DNA of 64,000 bases. It comes from Desulfobacula sp. Its GTDB lineage: Bacteria > Desulfobacterota > Desulfobacteria > Desulfobacterales > Desulfobacteraceae. The notes beneath the pieces are model-generated. The model saw nothing but the letters and a program-made list of their open reading frames with translations. It ran no database searches and was not told the DNA's origin. Of the stretch, positions 47,452 to 54,693 are shown piece by piece. Numbering within the stretch: position 1 is the stretch's first letter; every line of letters begins with the position of its first letter. The translations under genes were made by a program, and so were the position numbers. The DNA lies in assembly GCA_023701135.1 (NCBI GenBank), contig JAMPXP010000013.1:100457-164456 (forward strand), in the 5' to 3' direction.

Positions 47452-47459
47452 TGAATTTT

Positions 47460-47496
47460 ACTCCTTATTAAAGGTTTAAATAAAAAAACCCCGGCC
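47460..47496 (-). repeat. Terminator-leader module, copy 1
   Basis: A 37-base stretch identical to 48017-48053. On the minus strand it reads from the hairpin end GGCCGGGG through a seven-T run and an AT spacer to AATAAGGAGT, the ribosome site of the next gene. It therefore joins a terminator to the next gene's leader. Confidence 0.85.
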
Positions 47497-47521
47497 ATCC
47501 ACCTTGGATGAAACCGGGGTT
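47487..47521 (-). terminator. Terminator after the YubB-like gene
   Basis: AACCCCGG pairs with CCGGGGTT, with an inner ATCC/GGAT stem, followed on the minus strand by seven T. It is a textbook intrinsic terminator 9 bases after the 47530 gene stop. Confidence 0.8.
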
Positions 47522-47529
47522 AAAATTTG

Positions 47530-48012
47530 TTAAATTAAAGAATAGTTATTAATACACTGATCGGATACTACTTCACCATGTACGGTGAAGACGCCCATAA
47601 AACCAAGTCCTGGCTCATCATATTTAAGTGTAAAGTAAAGATCCGGGTATTCCAGTGCGGCCGCTTTTATCCATTCAACTGGTGGAGCCCATGCAGATTC
47701 AAATAGATATATTGCAAAACCAGGTCCAAAAGCATCCAGCCTGGCATCTACATCCCACTTGGTTCCCCAGTTTGAAACAGCCCAATCGTACCAATCTGTG
47801 TGGCCATACTTCTTTTTCAATTCCACACATTCATCAGGTGATGAATCCCTGTTTGGCGAAGGCAATTCTGATAGTTCCGCAGGGCAAGGCAATAGCTTTT
47901 CAAATGACAAATCTGTATTTTCTTCAGGGTTTTTGACTCGCTCAACAAAATTTTTTAACTGTTCTTCATTTTCTGTCGTAATAATCAATTTATTTTCACA
48001 CCAATTTGGCAT
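47530..48012 (-). CDS. YubB/Api92-like ferredoxin-fold protein
   Basis: 160 residues. The opening MPNWCENKLIITTENEEQL and the later WGTKWDV and FESAWAPPVEWI are the signature of the DUF1281/YubB ferredoxin-like family (Api92-like), found on plasmids, phages and integrated elements. Its role is unknown. The ATG at 48012 has AAGGAG five bases away; a GTG at 48018 would add two residues. It lies between two copies of the terminator-leader module, each gene in this stretch forming its own unit. Confidence 0.8.
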   Translation of the reverse strand: MPNWCENKLIITTENEEQLKNFVERVKNPEENTDLSFEKLLPCPAELSELPSPNRDSSPDECVELKKKYGHTDWYDWAVSNWGTKWDVDARLDAFGPGFAIYLFESAWAPPVEWIKAAALEYPDLYFTLKYDEPGLGFMGVFTVHGEVVSDQCINNYSLI

Positions 48013-48016
48013 AAAC

Positions 48017-48053
48017 ACTCCTTATTAAAGGTTTAAATAAAAAAACCCCGGCC
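48017..48053 (-). repeat. Terminator-leader module, copy 2
   Basis: Identical over 37 bases to 47460-47496. It links the hairpin at 48045-48080 with the ribosome site AATAAGGAGT of the YubB-like gene. Confidence 0.85.
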
Positions 48054-48080
48054 GTCCACAATGGACGGAATCCGAGGCTC
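48045..48080 (-). terminator. Terminator after the 61-residue gene
   Basis: On the minus strand, outer CCTCGG/CCGGGG and inner CCGTCC/GGACGG stems form a two-tier hairpin followed by seven T. A degraded second copy of this hairpin is at 49259-49293. Confidence 0.75.
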
Positions 48081-48147
48081 TAAAAACGTTACAGCTCTTG
48101 AAATTTATTTTCCTATAGGCATCACCCCCTTCAAACGCTCCGAATTA

Positions 48148-48333
48148 TCAATTAATTTTCATTCGTTTCTGGTTGCTTTCCCAGAAGACGATGATCTTTT
48201 CCAAATCCCTTGTCGAAATCTCATAAATATCCACAAGGTGTTCCGCCTTCCTTCTGATATCTCCTTTTCCGATCTGATCCATTGAATCCAAAAAAACCAA
48301 ACTATTCCTGATTATTTCTCCTGAAAGAGTCAT
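48148..48333 (-). CDS. Hypothetical element protein, 61 residues
   Basis: The ATG at 48333 has an AGAGGAAA site. The acidic-basic helical protein begins MTLSGEIIRNSLVFLDSMDQ and contains GDIRRKAEHLVDIYE. No family is recognised. It has its own terminators on both sides. A second, internally deleted copy of this gene region is present at about 49257-49459, where only the last codons and flanks remain. Confidence 0.55.
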   Translation of the reverse strand: MTLSGEIIRNSLVFLDSMDQIGKGDIRRKAEHLVDIYEISTRDLEKIIVFWESNQKRMKIN

Positions 48334-48358
48334 GTATGATTTCCTCTATAAATTAAAA

Positions 48359-48383
48359 GCCCCACTGAAAAACCAGCAGGGCG
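48359..48383 (-). terminator. Terminator after the 217-residue gene
   Basis: On the minus strand GCCCTGCTG pairs with CAGTGGGGC across a T-rich loop and is followed by TTTTAATTT. A near-identical hairpin occurs at 49419-49440. Confidence 0.65.
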
Positions 48384-48456
48384 AAATTAAAATTGTTATT
48401 GACTCAAAAAAATGAAAAGGCCTCCGGGTTAAACCTGGGGGCATTCTGAAAATATT

Positions 48457-49110
48457 CTATTCTGGATCGACTATAAAATCAAAGCGCTCACCAATACCTT
48501 GATTGATGAAATTAAACGCAGAAACGATATCTTTAAAATGTTTATAAGGATCATCATAAAAAAGCCGAATCTGGTAATCACAAATTTTAATTCCGTTAAC
48601 AAGCTGAACTACATCCCTATATTGTGATAAACCCTCCAGAACCCCATTTTCGGGCAAAGTTTCGCTACGAATCTGTATAAATTCCCTAAAAAATGCAAAA
48701 AAATCGTTTGTAGAATCCATGAGTCTGCTAGTCACATATAGGCCCAGAGGATTTTCAGGATCTATTTGCCTTGAAAAAATATTCCCTCTGCCAAACCAAG
48801 CATCTTCATATAAATCATAGCGAATTTGATGGGGCGGAATACCATTCTTCAGATTGTTTATAAACACATAAGGACAAATTCTGATTTCATATTCACAACC
48901 CTTGACGATAACCGACTCTTCATCATAGTAGACAATGGGAAAAATACAAAAGTCATCCAATATGGAACTGAATGTCATGTACTCGCTACAAGTTGTAATA
49001 TAATTATTTCCTACCCTTGGTTCTCTAATCAATCTGTAATGTTTTTCGTGGTCAAGAATATTTTGAGAGTTTTCTTTTTTAAAATGTATTTGCTTCTTTG
49101 AATTTATCAT
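48457..49110 (-). CDS. Hypothetical element protein, 217 residues
   Basis: Unrecognised protein rich in aromatic and acidic residues. Segments include YITTCSEYMTFSSILDDFCI, IRICPYVFINNLKNGIPPHQ and DPYKHFKDIVSAFNFIN. No membrane helix or signal peptide is seen. I place the start at the ATG at 49110, nine bases after AGAAAGG; the ATG at 49119 directly abuts that site. It is followed by a hairpin terminator at 48359-48383. Confidence 0.6.
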   Translation of the reverse strand: MINSKKQIHFKKENSQNILDHEKHYRLIREPRVGNNYITTCSEYMTFSSILDDFCIFPIVYYDEESVIVKGCEYEIRICPYVFINNLKNGIPPHQIRYDLYEDAWFGRGNIFSRQIDPENPLGLYVTSRLMDSTNDFFAFFREFIQIRSETLPENGVLEGLSQYRDVVQLVNGIKICDYQIRLFYDDPYKHFKDIVSAFNFINQGIGERFDFIVDPE

Positions 49111-49185
49111 GGATATCATCCTTTCTTAATTTATTCGTTCGTTTGTTTTAATAAAAATTTGGTTGGTGAAGAAGAGAACAAAGTC

Positions 49186-49238
49186 CTTATCCTTTAGGGG
49201 AAGGGGCTAATGCAGTATTGGGGAGGAAGAACCTTTTT
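49186..49238. repeat. 53-base duplicated non-coding segment, copy A
   Basis: The stretch around GTATTGGGGAGGAAGAACCT recurs at 49736-49788 with few differences. It lies upstream of the 217-residue gene (promoter side on the minus strand). Confidence 0.75.
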
Positions 49239-49256
49239 GTTTTAATAAAAAATAAG

Positions 49257-49459
49257 AAACCCCGGCCGTCCACAATGGACAGAATCCGAGGCTCTAACAA
49301 GTTTACAACTCCTGAAATTTATTTTTCTATACGCATCGCCCCTTTCAAAAACTCTGAATTTATCAATTGATTTTCATTCCTTCCTGGTTGCTTTCGGATT
49401 TCCAAAAATTAAAAAGCCCCACTGGAAAACCAGCAGGGCCGCATTAAAATTGTTATTGA
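49257..49459 (-). pseudogene. Internally deleted duplicate of the 61-residue gene unit
   Basis: 49257-49395 matches 48045-48180 (terminator hairpin plus gene end) and 49405-49459 matches 48349-48402 (hairpin of the gene before). The roughly 170 bases between these blocks in the intact copy, which hold the start and most codons of the 61-residue gene, are reduced to about 9 bases here. This is a decayed tandem duplicate. Confidence 0.7.
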
Positions 49460-49735
49460 AAAGAGGCTTTCTTTCCTCCCCTCTTCATTATTTTCTTTTT
49501 TGATATTTCAGGGTTTCTAATCCTCCCTGATTGATTTTTTTCTCTCGCTCCATGGAGTGGAATAAGGATGCGGCAAAAGTAACATCTCTACACGTCGAAT
49601 TTTAGGCCTTAAATTGAGTTTTCATTTAGCTATCCATTCCTATAGAAACAAGACAAATATCTCTTCAAACTAAAATTTATAGCCTTAAAATTGATATTTT
49701 GAGTAAGTTTTGAATACGAAATTGATATTTTATAT

Positions 49736-49788
49736 CTTATCCTGTAGAGGAAGGGGATAATCGAGTATTGGGGAGGAAGAACCTTTTT
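49736..49788. repeat. 53-base duplicated non-coding segment, copy B
   Basis: Second copy of 49186-49238. The stretch 49460-50111 holds no credible gene; apart from this repeat and the inverted-repeat cluster after it, I see only AT-rich sequence. Confidence 0.75.
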
Positions 49789-49867
49789 TCCCTTACACAA
49801 AAAATAACACTTAAAAAACACTTTTTTGATCAGTGCTTTTCAGTTTTCATTTTTTTAGTTTAAAAGT

Positions 49868-50127
49868 ATTTGGTCACCATAGTCCTTATAAAGTCCTCGA
49901 TACTCTAAAACTGAAACCCTTGGTACTGTAGTCTTGGTCCTCGTAGTCACCATGGTCACCATAAATTTAGTATTTTAAATATTCCTATCTCTCCAATACT
50001 AAAATACTATCCAAAACAAATTCTTTAAAATTATGATGACTTCGAGGACCATGGTGACCAAGCCTTTATAGTAGGGCTTCTTGAAACTACGCCATGGTGA
50101 CCTAATCGAATTTATCGAGGACCATTT
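49868..50127. repeat. Cluster of GGTCACCAT / GAGGACCATGG inverted repeats, possible origin
   Basis: The motif TTGGTCACCATAGTCC (49870-49885), TTGGTCCTCGTAGTCACCAT and GGTCACCAT (49934-49962), GAGGACCATGGTGACCAAG (50044-50062), CCATGGTGACC (50092-50102) and CGAGGACCAT (50116-50125) are direct and inverted versions of the same word. They sit in an AT-rich stretch next to the 3' end of the replication protein gene. Clustered inverted repeats in AT-rich DNA beside a primase/helicase gene are what an element replication origin or iteron-type operator looks like. Function is inference. Confidence 0.5.
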
Positions 50128-52154
50128 TCCCAGTCTATTAATCCCTCCATACGGACAAGGTTTTCATACTGCCGCCTGCATTCTTCAAGAGATGGAAAGC
50201 GATATACATTGATCCGGCTCCCGTTTCTGTTGATTTTTACTTTGTCTATGCCTTTACAGAACTTACCTATTCCTCTGCCGAGCAACTGGGGTGTTAAAGG
50301 AAAGCGTTCTTTCAGGTTGCTGGAGAATTGAAGATATTCCCCATAAAGGGACTGACATTCAATCTCCCCTGTCCATCCTTCCTGACCCGAGGACAAGGTT
50401 CCGTCTTCAAGCCTTTCCATCCAGAACTTCCCGGCAACATCCATGGTGTTTCTGATTTGATCCAACAAAGCATCCGTTTTGGGAGCTTGCCTCAAATCTT
50501 CCATTGTGTATGACCATTCGAGAAGATCATAGAGCATGGCCTCATAGCCACCATTTTTCATTTGATTTACAATGGCTTTGAAATATTGATGGTCCTGTTG
50601 GTGTGAGTTGGAAACATCGGTAACGTAAAATCGCCTTTCATCTACCCCGGCAGGTATGACCCAGTCGTTATTTGACGCGATGATAATGTTCATACAGTTC
50701 CTGACGGTAATAGCATCCTTTCCCTTCTGTTCAATCACAAGTCGGGGCTCGGTGATCATATTTTTGATGGCCCCCTCACTCTGTTTATCACCTGCCCAGA
50801 AACCTTCATCGGCAAAAACCAGCACCTTGTTTTTAAGATGATGATTGAATCGGCCTAGAAGATGACTTTGTTGAGCAAGCTGGATGTAATGCTGACCGAA
50901 CAAATACCCGAAGCAATTCACAAATATGCCTTTTCCTGTCCCGCGTCCTCCACGCAGCACAATGGATGTTCCCGGTTTTTCACCGCCTGGGTCCTGAACT
51001 ATCCTTGCCATCCAACTCATGACCCAACCGTAGTGATTTTCACTACGGTTCGTGATGATATTGAAGATGTGATCACGGAATAGGGACCAGTCCCCTTTGA
51101 CCGGTTTAATCGGGAAGCCTGTCCAGAGATTATAATATTCCGGTAATTTTTTTCCAGGTTCAAAAACGACTCCTTTGTATTGCCTTCTGTCCGGAGATTT
51201 AAGCCAGTAATCAGCGGTATTGATTTCTCGCTTAGCATCATTGGGGTCCATAACCATTTTGTTCGCAAAATACTTCCGCAGATCCGTATCAGAAGTGAAT
51301 TCCAGCTCGATATTTTCTGATTCAGGGTTCTTGGTTTCTTTAAGAATGAGACATCTACCGCCAACCCAGGTAATGGCATACTGAGAATTAAATTGTTCAA
51401 TAATCTGGTCATAAATGTTGCCTGCTTCTTTTTTATTAAGGGTTTCTTGAACCGCTCGATATCCATCCGCTTCTTTTGCGTACTGGTTAAAAAGGTCATT
51501 GAAATCTGAATTTACCGGGCATAATACACATTCTATGCCCAACTCCTCTGCTGCCTCCATTGCAGATTTTTTACCGCTGTTATGGCCGGTTTTTTTTTCT
51601 GTTTCAATGTCATTATCGGCGGCTATGATTATGCGTTTGTTAGGGAAACGATCCTTGAGCTTGGCGCAAACCGCCTTGATATTACCGGAAGAAAAAGCTA
51701 TTACAACAGGGATTTCAACTGCCTCAAAAACCGTTGCCCCGGTTGCAAAGCCTTCAACAACATAAATTAAATCAGTATCCGTCAGATGACCCATGGAATG
51801 GAAACACCCAGAAACCGAGCCGCCGGGGTGAAAACTTTTCTTCCCCTCAACATCGATGTATTGAACTGACACCGGATTGTCCTCATGGTCCCCGAAGTCA
51901 CTATAAATCGGAACTATCAAACGATTATAATTCTCTCTGATGCCAAACGCTTTGATCCTCTTTTTAATCAAATAAGGGTTATCGGGTTTTGCTTCGTAAG
52001 CCATTTTCCAGATTTCAGAGGCCTTTTTACAGGCTGCTGACTGCCTCTCCTTGATTTCTTCAAATTTAATCGGTGGATTTTCATCCCTTTCTTTAACGAT
52101 CATCGGACATACTGCTGAAAACACCTTATTATCTTGCTCTAGCTCAATCTGCAT
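50112..52154 (-). CDS. Replication protein: toprim primase plus SF3-like helicase (DUF5906 type)
   Basis: 680-residue protein. A toprim-like domain (about 125-240) contains LIYVVEGFATGATVFEA and the acidic IIIAADNDIETEK, followed by AMEAAEELGIECVLCP. The C-terminal helicase (about 390-560) has Walker A VLRGGRGTGKGIFVN, Walker B LVFADEGFW and sensor IIIASNND, as in P4-type and DUF5906 proteins. The C-terminal 100 residues may bind DNA (INRNGSRINVYRF). It probably primes and unwinds the element's DNA. An N-terminal zinc finger usual for primases is not visible. TAAAGGAGAG precedes the ATG at 52154. The inverted-repeat cluster lies at its 3' side. Confidence 0.85.
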   Translation of the reverse strand: MQIELEQDNKVFSAVCPMIVKERDENPPIKFEEIKERQSAACKKASEIWKMAYEAKPDNPYLIKKRIKAFGIRENYNRLIVPIYSDFGDHEDNPVSVQYIDVEGKKSFHPGGSVSGCFHSMGHLTDTDLIYVVEGFATGATVFEAVEIPVVIAFSSGNIKAVCAKLKDRFPNKRIIIAADNDIETEKKTGHNSGKKSAMEAAEELGIECVLCPVNSDFNDLFNQYAKEADGYRAVQETLNKKEAGNIYDQIIEQFNSQYAITWVGGRCLILKETKNPESENIELEFTSDTDLRKYFANKMVMDPNDAKREINTADYWLKSPDRRQYKGVVFEPGKKLPEYYNLWTGFPIKPVKGDWSLFRDHIFNIITNRSENHYGWVMSWMARIVQDPGGEKPGTSIVLRGGRGTGKGIFVNCFGYLFGQHYIQLAQQSHLLGRFNHHLKNKVLVFADEGFWAGDKQSEGAIKNMITEPRLVIEQKGKDAITVRNCMNIIIASNNDWVIPAGVDERRFYVTDVSNSHQQDHQYFKAIVNQMKNGGYEAMLYDLLEWSYTMEDLRQAPKTDALLDQIRNTMDVAGKFWMERLEDGTLSSGQEGWTGEIECQSLYGEYLQFSSNLKERFPLTPQLLGRGIGKFCKGIDKVKINRNGSRINVYRFPSLEECRRQYENLVRMEGLIDWENGPR

Positions 52155-52576
52155 AAAAAACTCTCCTTTATGCTTTAGGGATCAGGGCTCTCGTTTAAGC
52201 CGCCCTGATCACGGTTAATATTTTAAGGTCAAAAAACTCCCTCTCCTAACCTCTCAAAAAGATCGTTTTTGACTTTTACAGGGTTTAAATCCCTGCATGC
52301 TTTTGGCTGCTTTCTGATGAAGCAGCCTGTTTTTAAGGTGTTTTCATTTGATCGCTTTGGTAATAGTATTGTTCATGGTAATGCTTCATAACCCTTCCAA
52401 GCATTCATCCATTTACACAACTCAAATTCTTCACAGCAGTATTGAAAACGTACAGAAGAAAATGGAGTTAAACAGGATTGATGGGTCAGCACTTTGAATA
52501 AAAGATTGGATTTTAAAGGATGTGCGGTTTTGATGGAGATCCTATGGGATTAAATACTATACGCTTTACAATACTA

Positions 52577-52740
52577 TTATTATTCTATGTCATCATCCTC
52601 CTCTCCCCCCCTCCATTTCTATCTTTTTTGATTCTGCTTCCTCGTCCGCCCAGGGGGCCACGGATCATCCAGTCGAAAATCCCCATTTCGTCGAACCAAT
52701 CACACATTTGTTTTTCCCTCTCTGTTATCGAGAACACTCC
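52577..52740 (-). pseudogene. 3' remnant of a second copy of the 58814 zinc-ribbon gene
   Basis: Reading the minus strand gives QMCDWFDEMGIFDWMIRGPL, then a Glu/Asp-rich end EEDDD. This is clearly homologous to KMCDFFDVEDWMIIGPLSED near the C-terminus of the protein encoded at 58814-59290. Only the last quarter is present, with no start, so it is a fragment. Adjacent DNA with AAATGGARTTAAACAGGA recurs near both copies (52460 and 58578). The rest of 52155-52929 holds no convincing gene. Confidence 0.65.
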
Positions 52741-52929
52741 CCACGCCCGCCACTACTCACCAGTATCCTTTTTGATTGTTCTCTGTGGTTTGATCCCGCA
52801 GTCCTTCTCCAGCCTTATTTTAAAGATTTTACAAAGGCCATGGCTATTATCAATATTTTGACACAAAAATGCTTTAAATGTCCTTATTTTGAAAGGAGCC
52901 GGGTATGATTGTTGTAAAAGATAAATAAG

Positions 52930-53537
52930 GTTTTAATCCTCTCGAATCGAGGAGGTCTTTCAGACTGACAATGGAAACTTCAAGACTCATCAATGCAACA
53001 AGTTTTAATCCTCTCGAATCGAGGAAGTCTTTCAGACTGGCTAAGTGTGGTTTTACTTCATCATTTTCTGATGTTTTAATCCTCTCGAATCGAGGAAGTC
53101 TTTCAGACCGCAGCATACGTAGGTTTAACCTGGGAAAACCTCAAGGTTTTAATCCTCTCGAATCGAGGATGTCTTTCAGACTCGCGGTTATTGCGACACA
53201 AGGGGTAGTGAAGACTATGTTTTAATCCTCTCGAATCGAGGAGGTCTTTCAGAAACAGTTATAGAATTAAAAAATACATGGAATAGTATGTTTTAATCCT
53301 CTCGAATCGAGGAGGTCTTTCAGACACAAAATCCTTCCTAAAACTGTCTGAAGCTGCTATGTTTTAATCCTCTCGAATCGAGGAGGTCTTTCAGACATTT
53401 TCCGATGTCATTGAAGATTACAACCGTGAAGTTTTAATCCTCTCGAATCGAGGAGGTCTTTCAGACCGGATGTCATGGTACATCCACAAGAGGGTTAGAG
53501 CGTTTTAATCCTCTCGAATCGAGGAGGTCTTTCAGAC
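52930..53537 (-). CRISPR. CRISPR array, nine 36-bp repeats and eight spacers
   Basis: Repeats start at 52930, 53002, 53073, 53146, 53219, 53290, 53361, 53431 and 53502; spacers are 34-37 bases. On the plus strand the repeat begins GTTTTAATCC, has the palindromic core CTCGAATCGAG and ends TCTTTCAGAC. On the minus strand it ends GGATTAAAAC, matching the ATTGAAAC-type 5' handle of type I/III crRNAs. With the cas genes also on the minus strand, crRNA transcription is inferred right to left, with the leader at 53538-53778. Repeats 2 and 3 (GAGGAAG), 4 (GAGGATG) and 5 (last base) vary. Confidence 0.97.
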
Positions 53538-53778
53538 CCTGGGTACTCAGGAATCTCTCCAGTCAATAATCTTCAAGGCTAATTTTACTGACCTGGTCGA
53601 TTTTCGACCTTCGGAAAAAGATTTCATAGTTTTTTTCCAGGCATTTTTCTTACAACCTTTTGTAATTCTTAAATAATATAAAATTATGGACCTCATGGTC
53701 TCTAAATGTAGGCTCAATCATACCATAAAAGCATTTTAAATAAAGACAGATATGAAATTTTTTGACGCAGCTTTGGGT
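53538..53778 (-). promoter_or_regulatory. Putative CRISPR leader
   Basis: AT-rich 241 bases between the array and the cas6 stop, on the inferred upstream side of the array. It contains a perfect dyad GGTCGA-TTT-TCGACC at 53595-53609, near the first repeat, and CCTGGGTACTCAGG immediately next to it. No coding sequence is seen. Confidence 0.5.
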
Positions 53779-54693
53779 TCATTCAACATCCTCTGCCAAT
53801 TTTCGAATTACAAAGCCACCCATACCCATGCTGACTCCTTTTCCAATATGAGTAAGTCCGGCATAACCGATCATGGATTTCAGTTCATCCGGGATATGGC
53901 TGATTTTTATCTGGCCTTGGATAAACATTTCATCTTTCCTCGCAGCATCAATTTGAAAAGTTTTAAACGACCTTGAAATAGTGTCAACACTTCGGATAAG
54001 CTCGTCGGTTGTCAATCTTTCGGTTGTTTCCATCAATGACTGAATCCTCCTTTCAGCACCTTTGATAAAGTCAAAAAAATCAGGCTGGAGTATTGGCTTT
54101 TTGTTGCGGTTAAACAACACAGGTGTGATAAATGCTATTTCCAACCGCTCATCAGATTGACTGCCAGGAATATAATCGAGTTTATTTTGAGCCTGGATAG
54201 CAGTGCTTTTCCTCCAAGCACTCTTGCTCCAGACGGATACATCCTTGATCTTGAATCGGCCGTAGTTATCAGACTTGTAAGTACGCCATTTACCCATCCC
54301 GGTAAACTGACCGGCATATTCAATTGCCGGTAGAAAGCGACCGGTAAACATACGGTCCTGGGCCATATCACAAAACAGTCTGATTTCAAAGGATAACGAT
54401 TCGCCTTCCCGAAATATCAAACGATTGCCCAGAGGCGGGAGGATAACAAATTTGGATGAAGCATTTTTGTTGTAGATCTGAGGCATGAACAGCATGGGAT
54501 ATTCACATCCGTTTTTGGCATTTTTACAGATCTGGCAATTATCCTGTTCTTTGCATGGGAATTGTCTTTTCATGACAGTTTCCAACATCGTTCTTAAATG
54601 ATAACCTTTTCTTAAGGCATCAAAAATCATAAGCGTGCTTTCAACTTCAATTTCAATCCGGTACCGCAGCCATGGGATATTGATTTCAGGCAT
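53779..54693 (-). CDS. cas6: Cas6-family CRISPR RNA endoribonuclease
   Basis: 304-residue RAMP-fold protein. The C-terminal half ends with GYAGLTHIGKGVSMGMGGF, the glycine-rich loop of Cas6, and the N-terminal part (IPWLRYRIEIEVESTLM) begins a ferredoxin fold. A Cys-rich insertion CKEQDNCQICKNAKNGC lies near residue 47-63, likely a zinc site. Cas6 cuts pre-crRNA at the base of the repeat hairpin, leaving an 8-base 5' handle, here predicted ATTAAAAC. The gene overlaps the upstream 287-residue gene by 8 bases and is the last gene before the leader. Confidence 0.8.
   Translation of the reverse strand: MPEINIPWLRYRIEIEVESTLMIFDALRKGYHLRTMLETVMKRQFPCKEQDNCQICKNAKNGCEYPMLFMPQIYNKNASSKFVILPPLGNRLIFREGESLSFEIRLFCDMAQDRMFTGRFLPAIEYAGQFTGMGKWRTYKSDNYGRFKIKDVSVWSKSAWRKSTAIQAQNKLDYIPGSQSDERLEIAFITPVLFNRNKKPILQPDFFDFIKGAERRIQSLMETTERLTTDELIRSVDTISRSFKTFQIDAARKDEMFIQGQIKISHIPDELKSMIGYAGLTHIGKGVSMGMGGFVIRKLAEDVE

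Noticed and set aside
49630-49821. 63-residue minus-strand open frame
   Set aside because: Overlaps the duplicated non-coding segment; the other copy has no equivalent frame, and no ribosome site is present.
52373-52492. Minus-strand peptide ending YCCEEFELCKWMNAWKGYEALP-like (Cys pair, Trp)
   Set aside because: The end looks like a zinc-finger tail, but there is no ATG and no ribosome site (only a GTG at 52492), and the upstream residues look non-coding. At most another gene remnant.
52520-52861. 113-residue plus-strand open frame left of the CRISPR array
   Set aside because: Low-complexity Leu/Ile/Pro-rich product; the minus strand here encodes a recognisable fragment of the 58814 gene family, so this is an antisense artefact.
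52874-53225. Open frames running through the CRISPR repeats on both strands
   Set aside because: They owe their length to the repeat sequence lacking stops in one frame; typical false genes over arrays.
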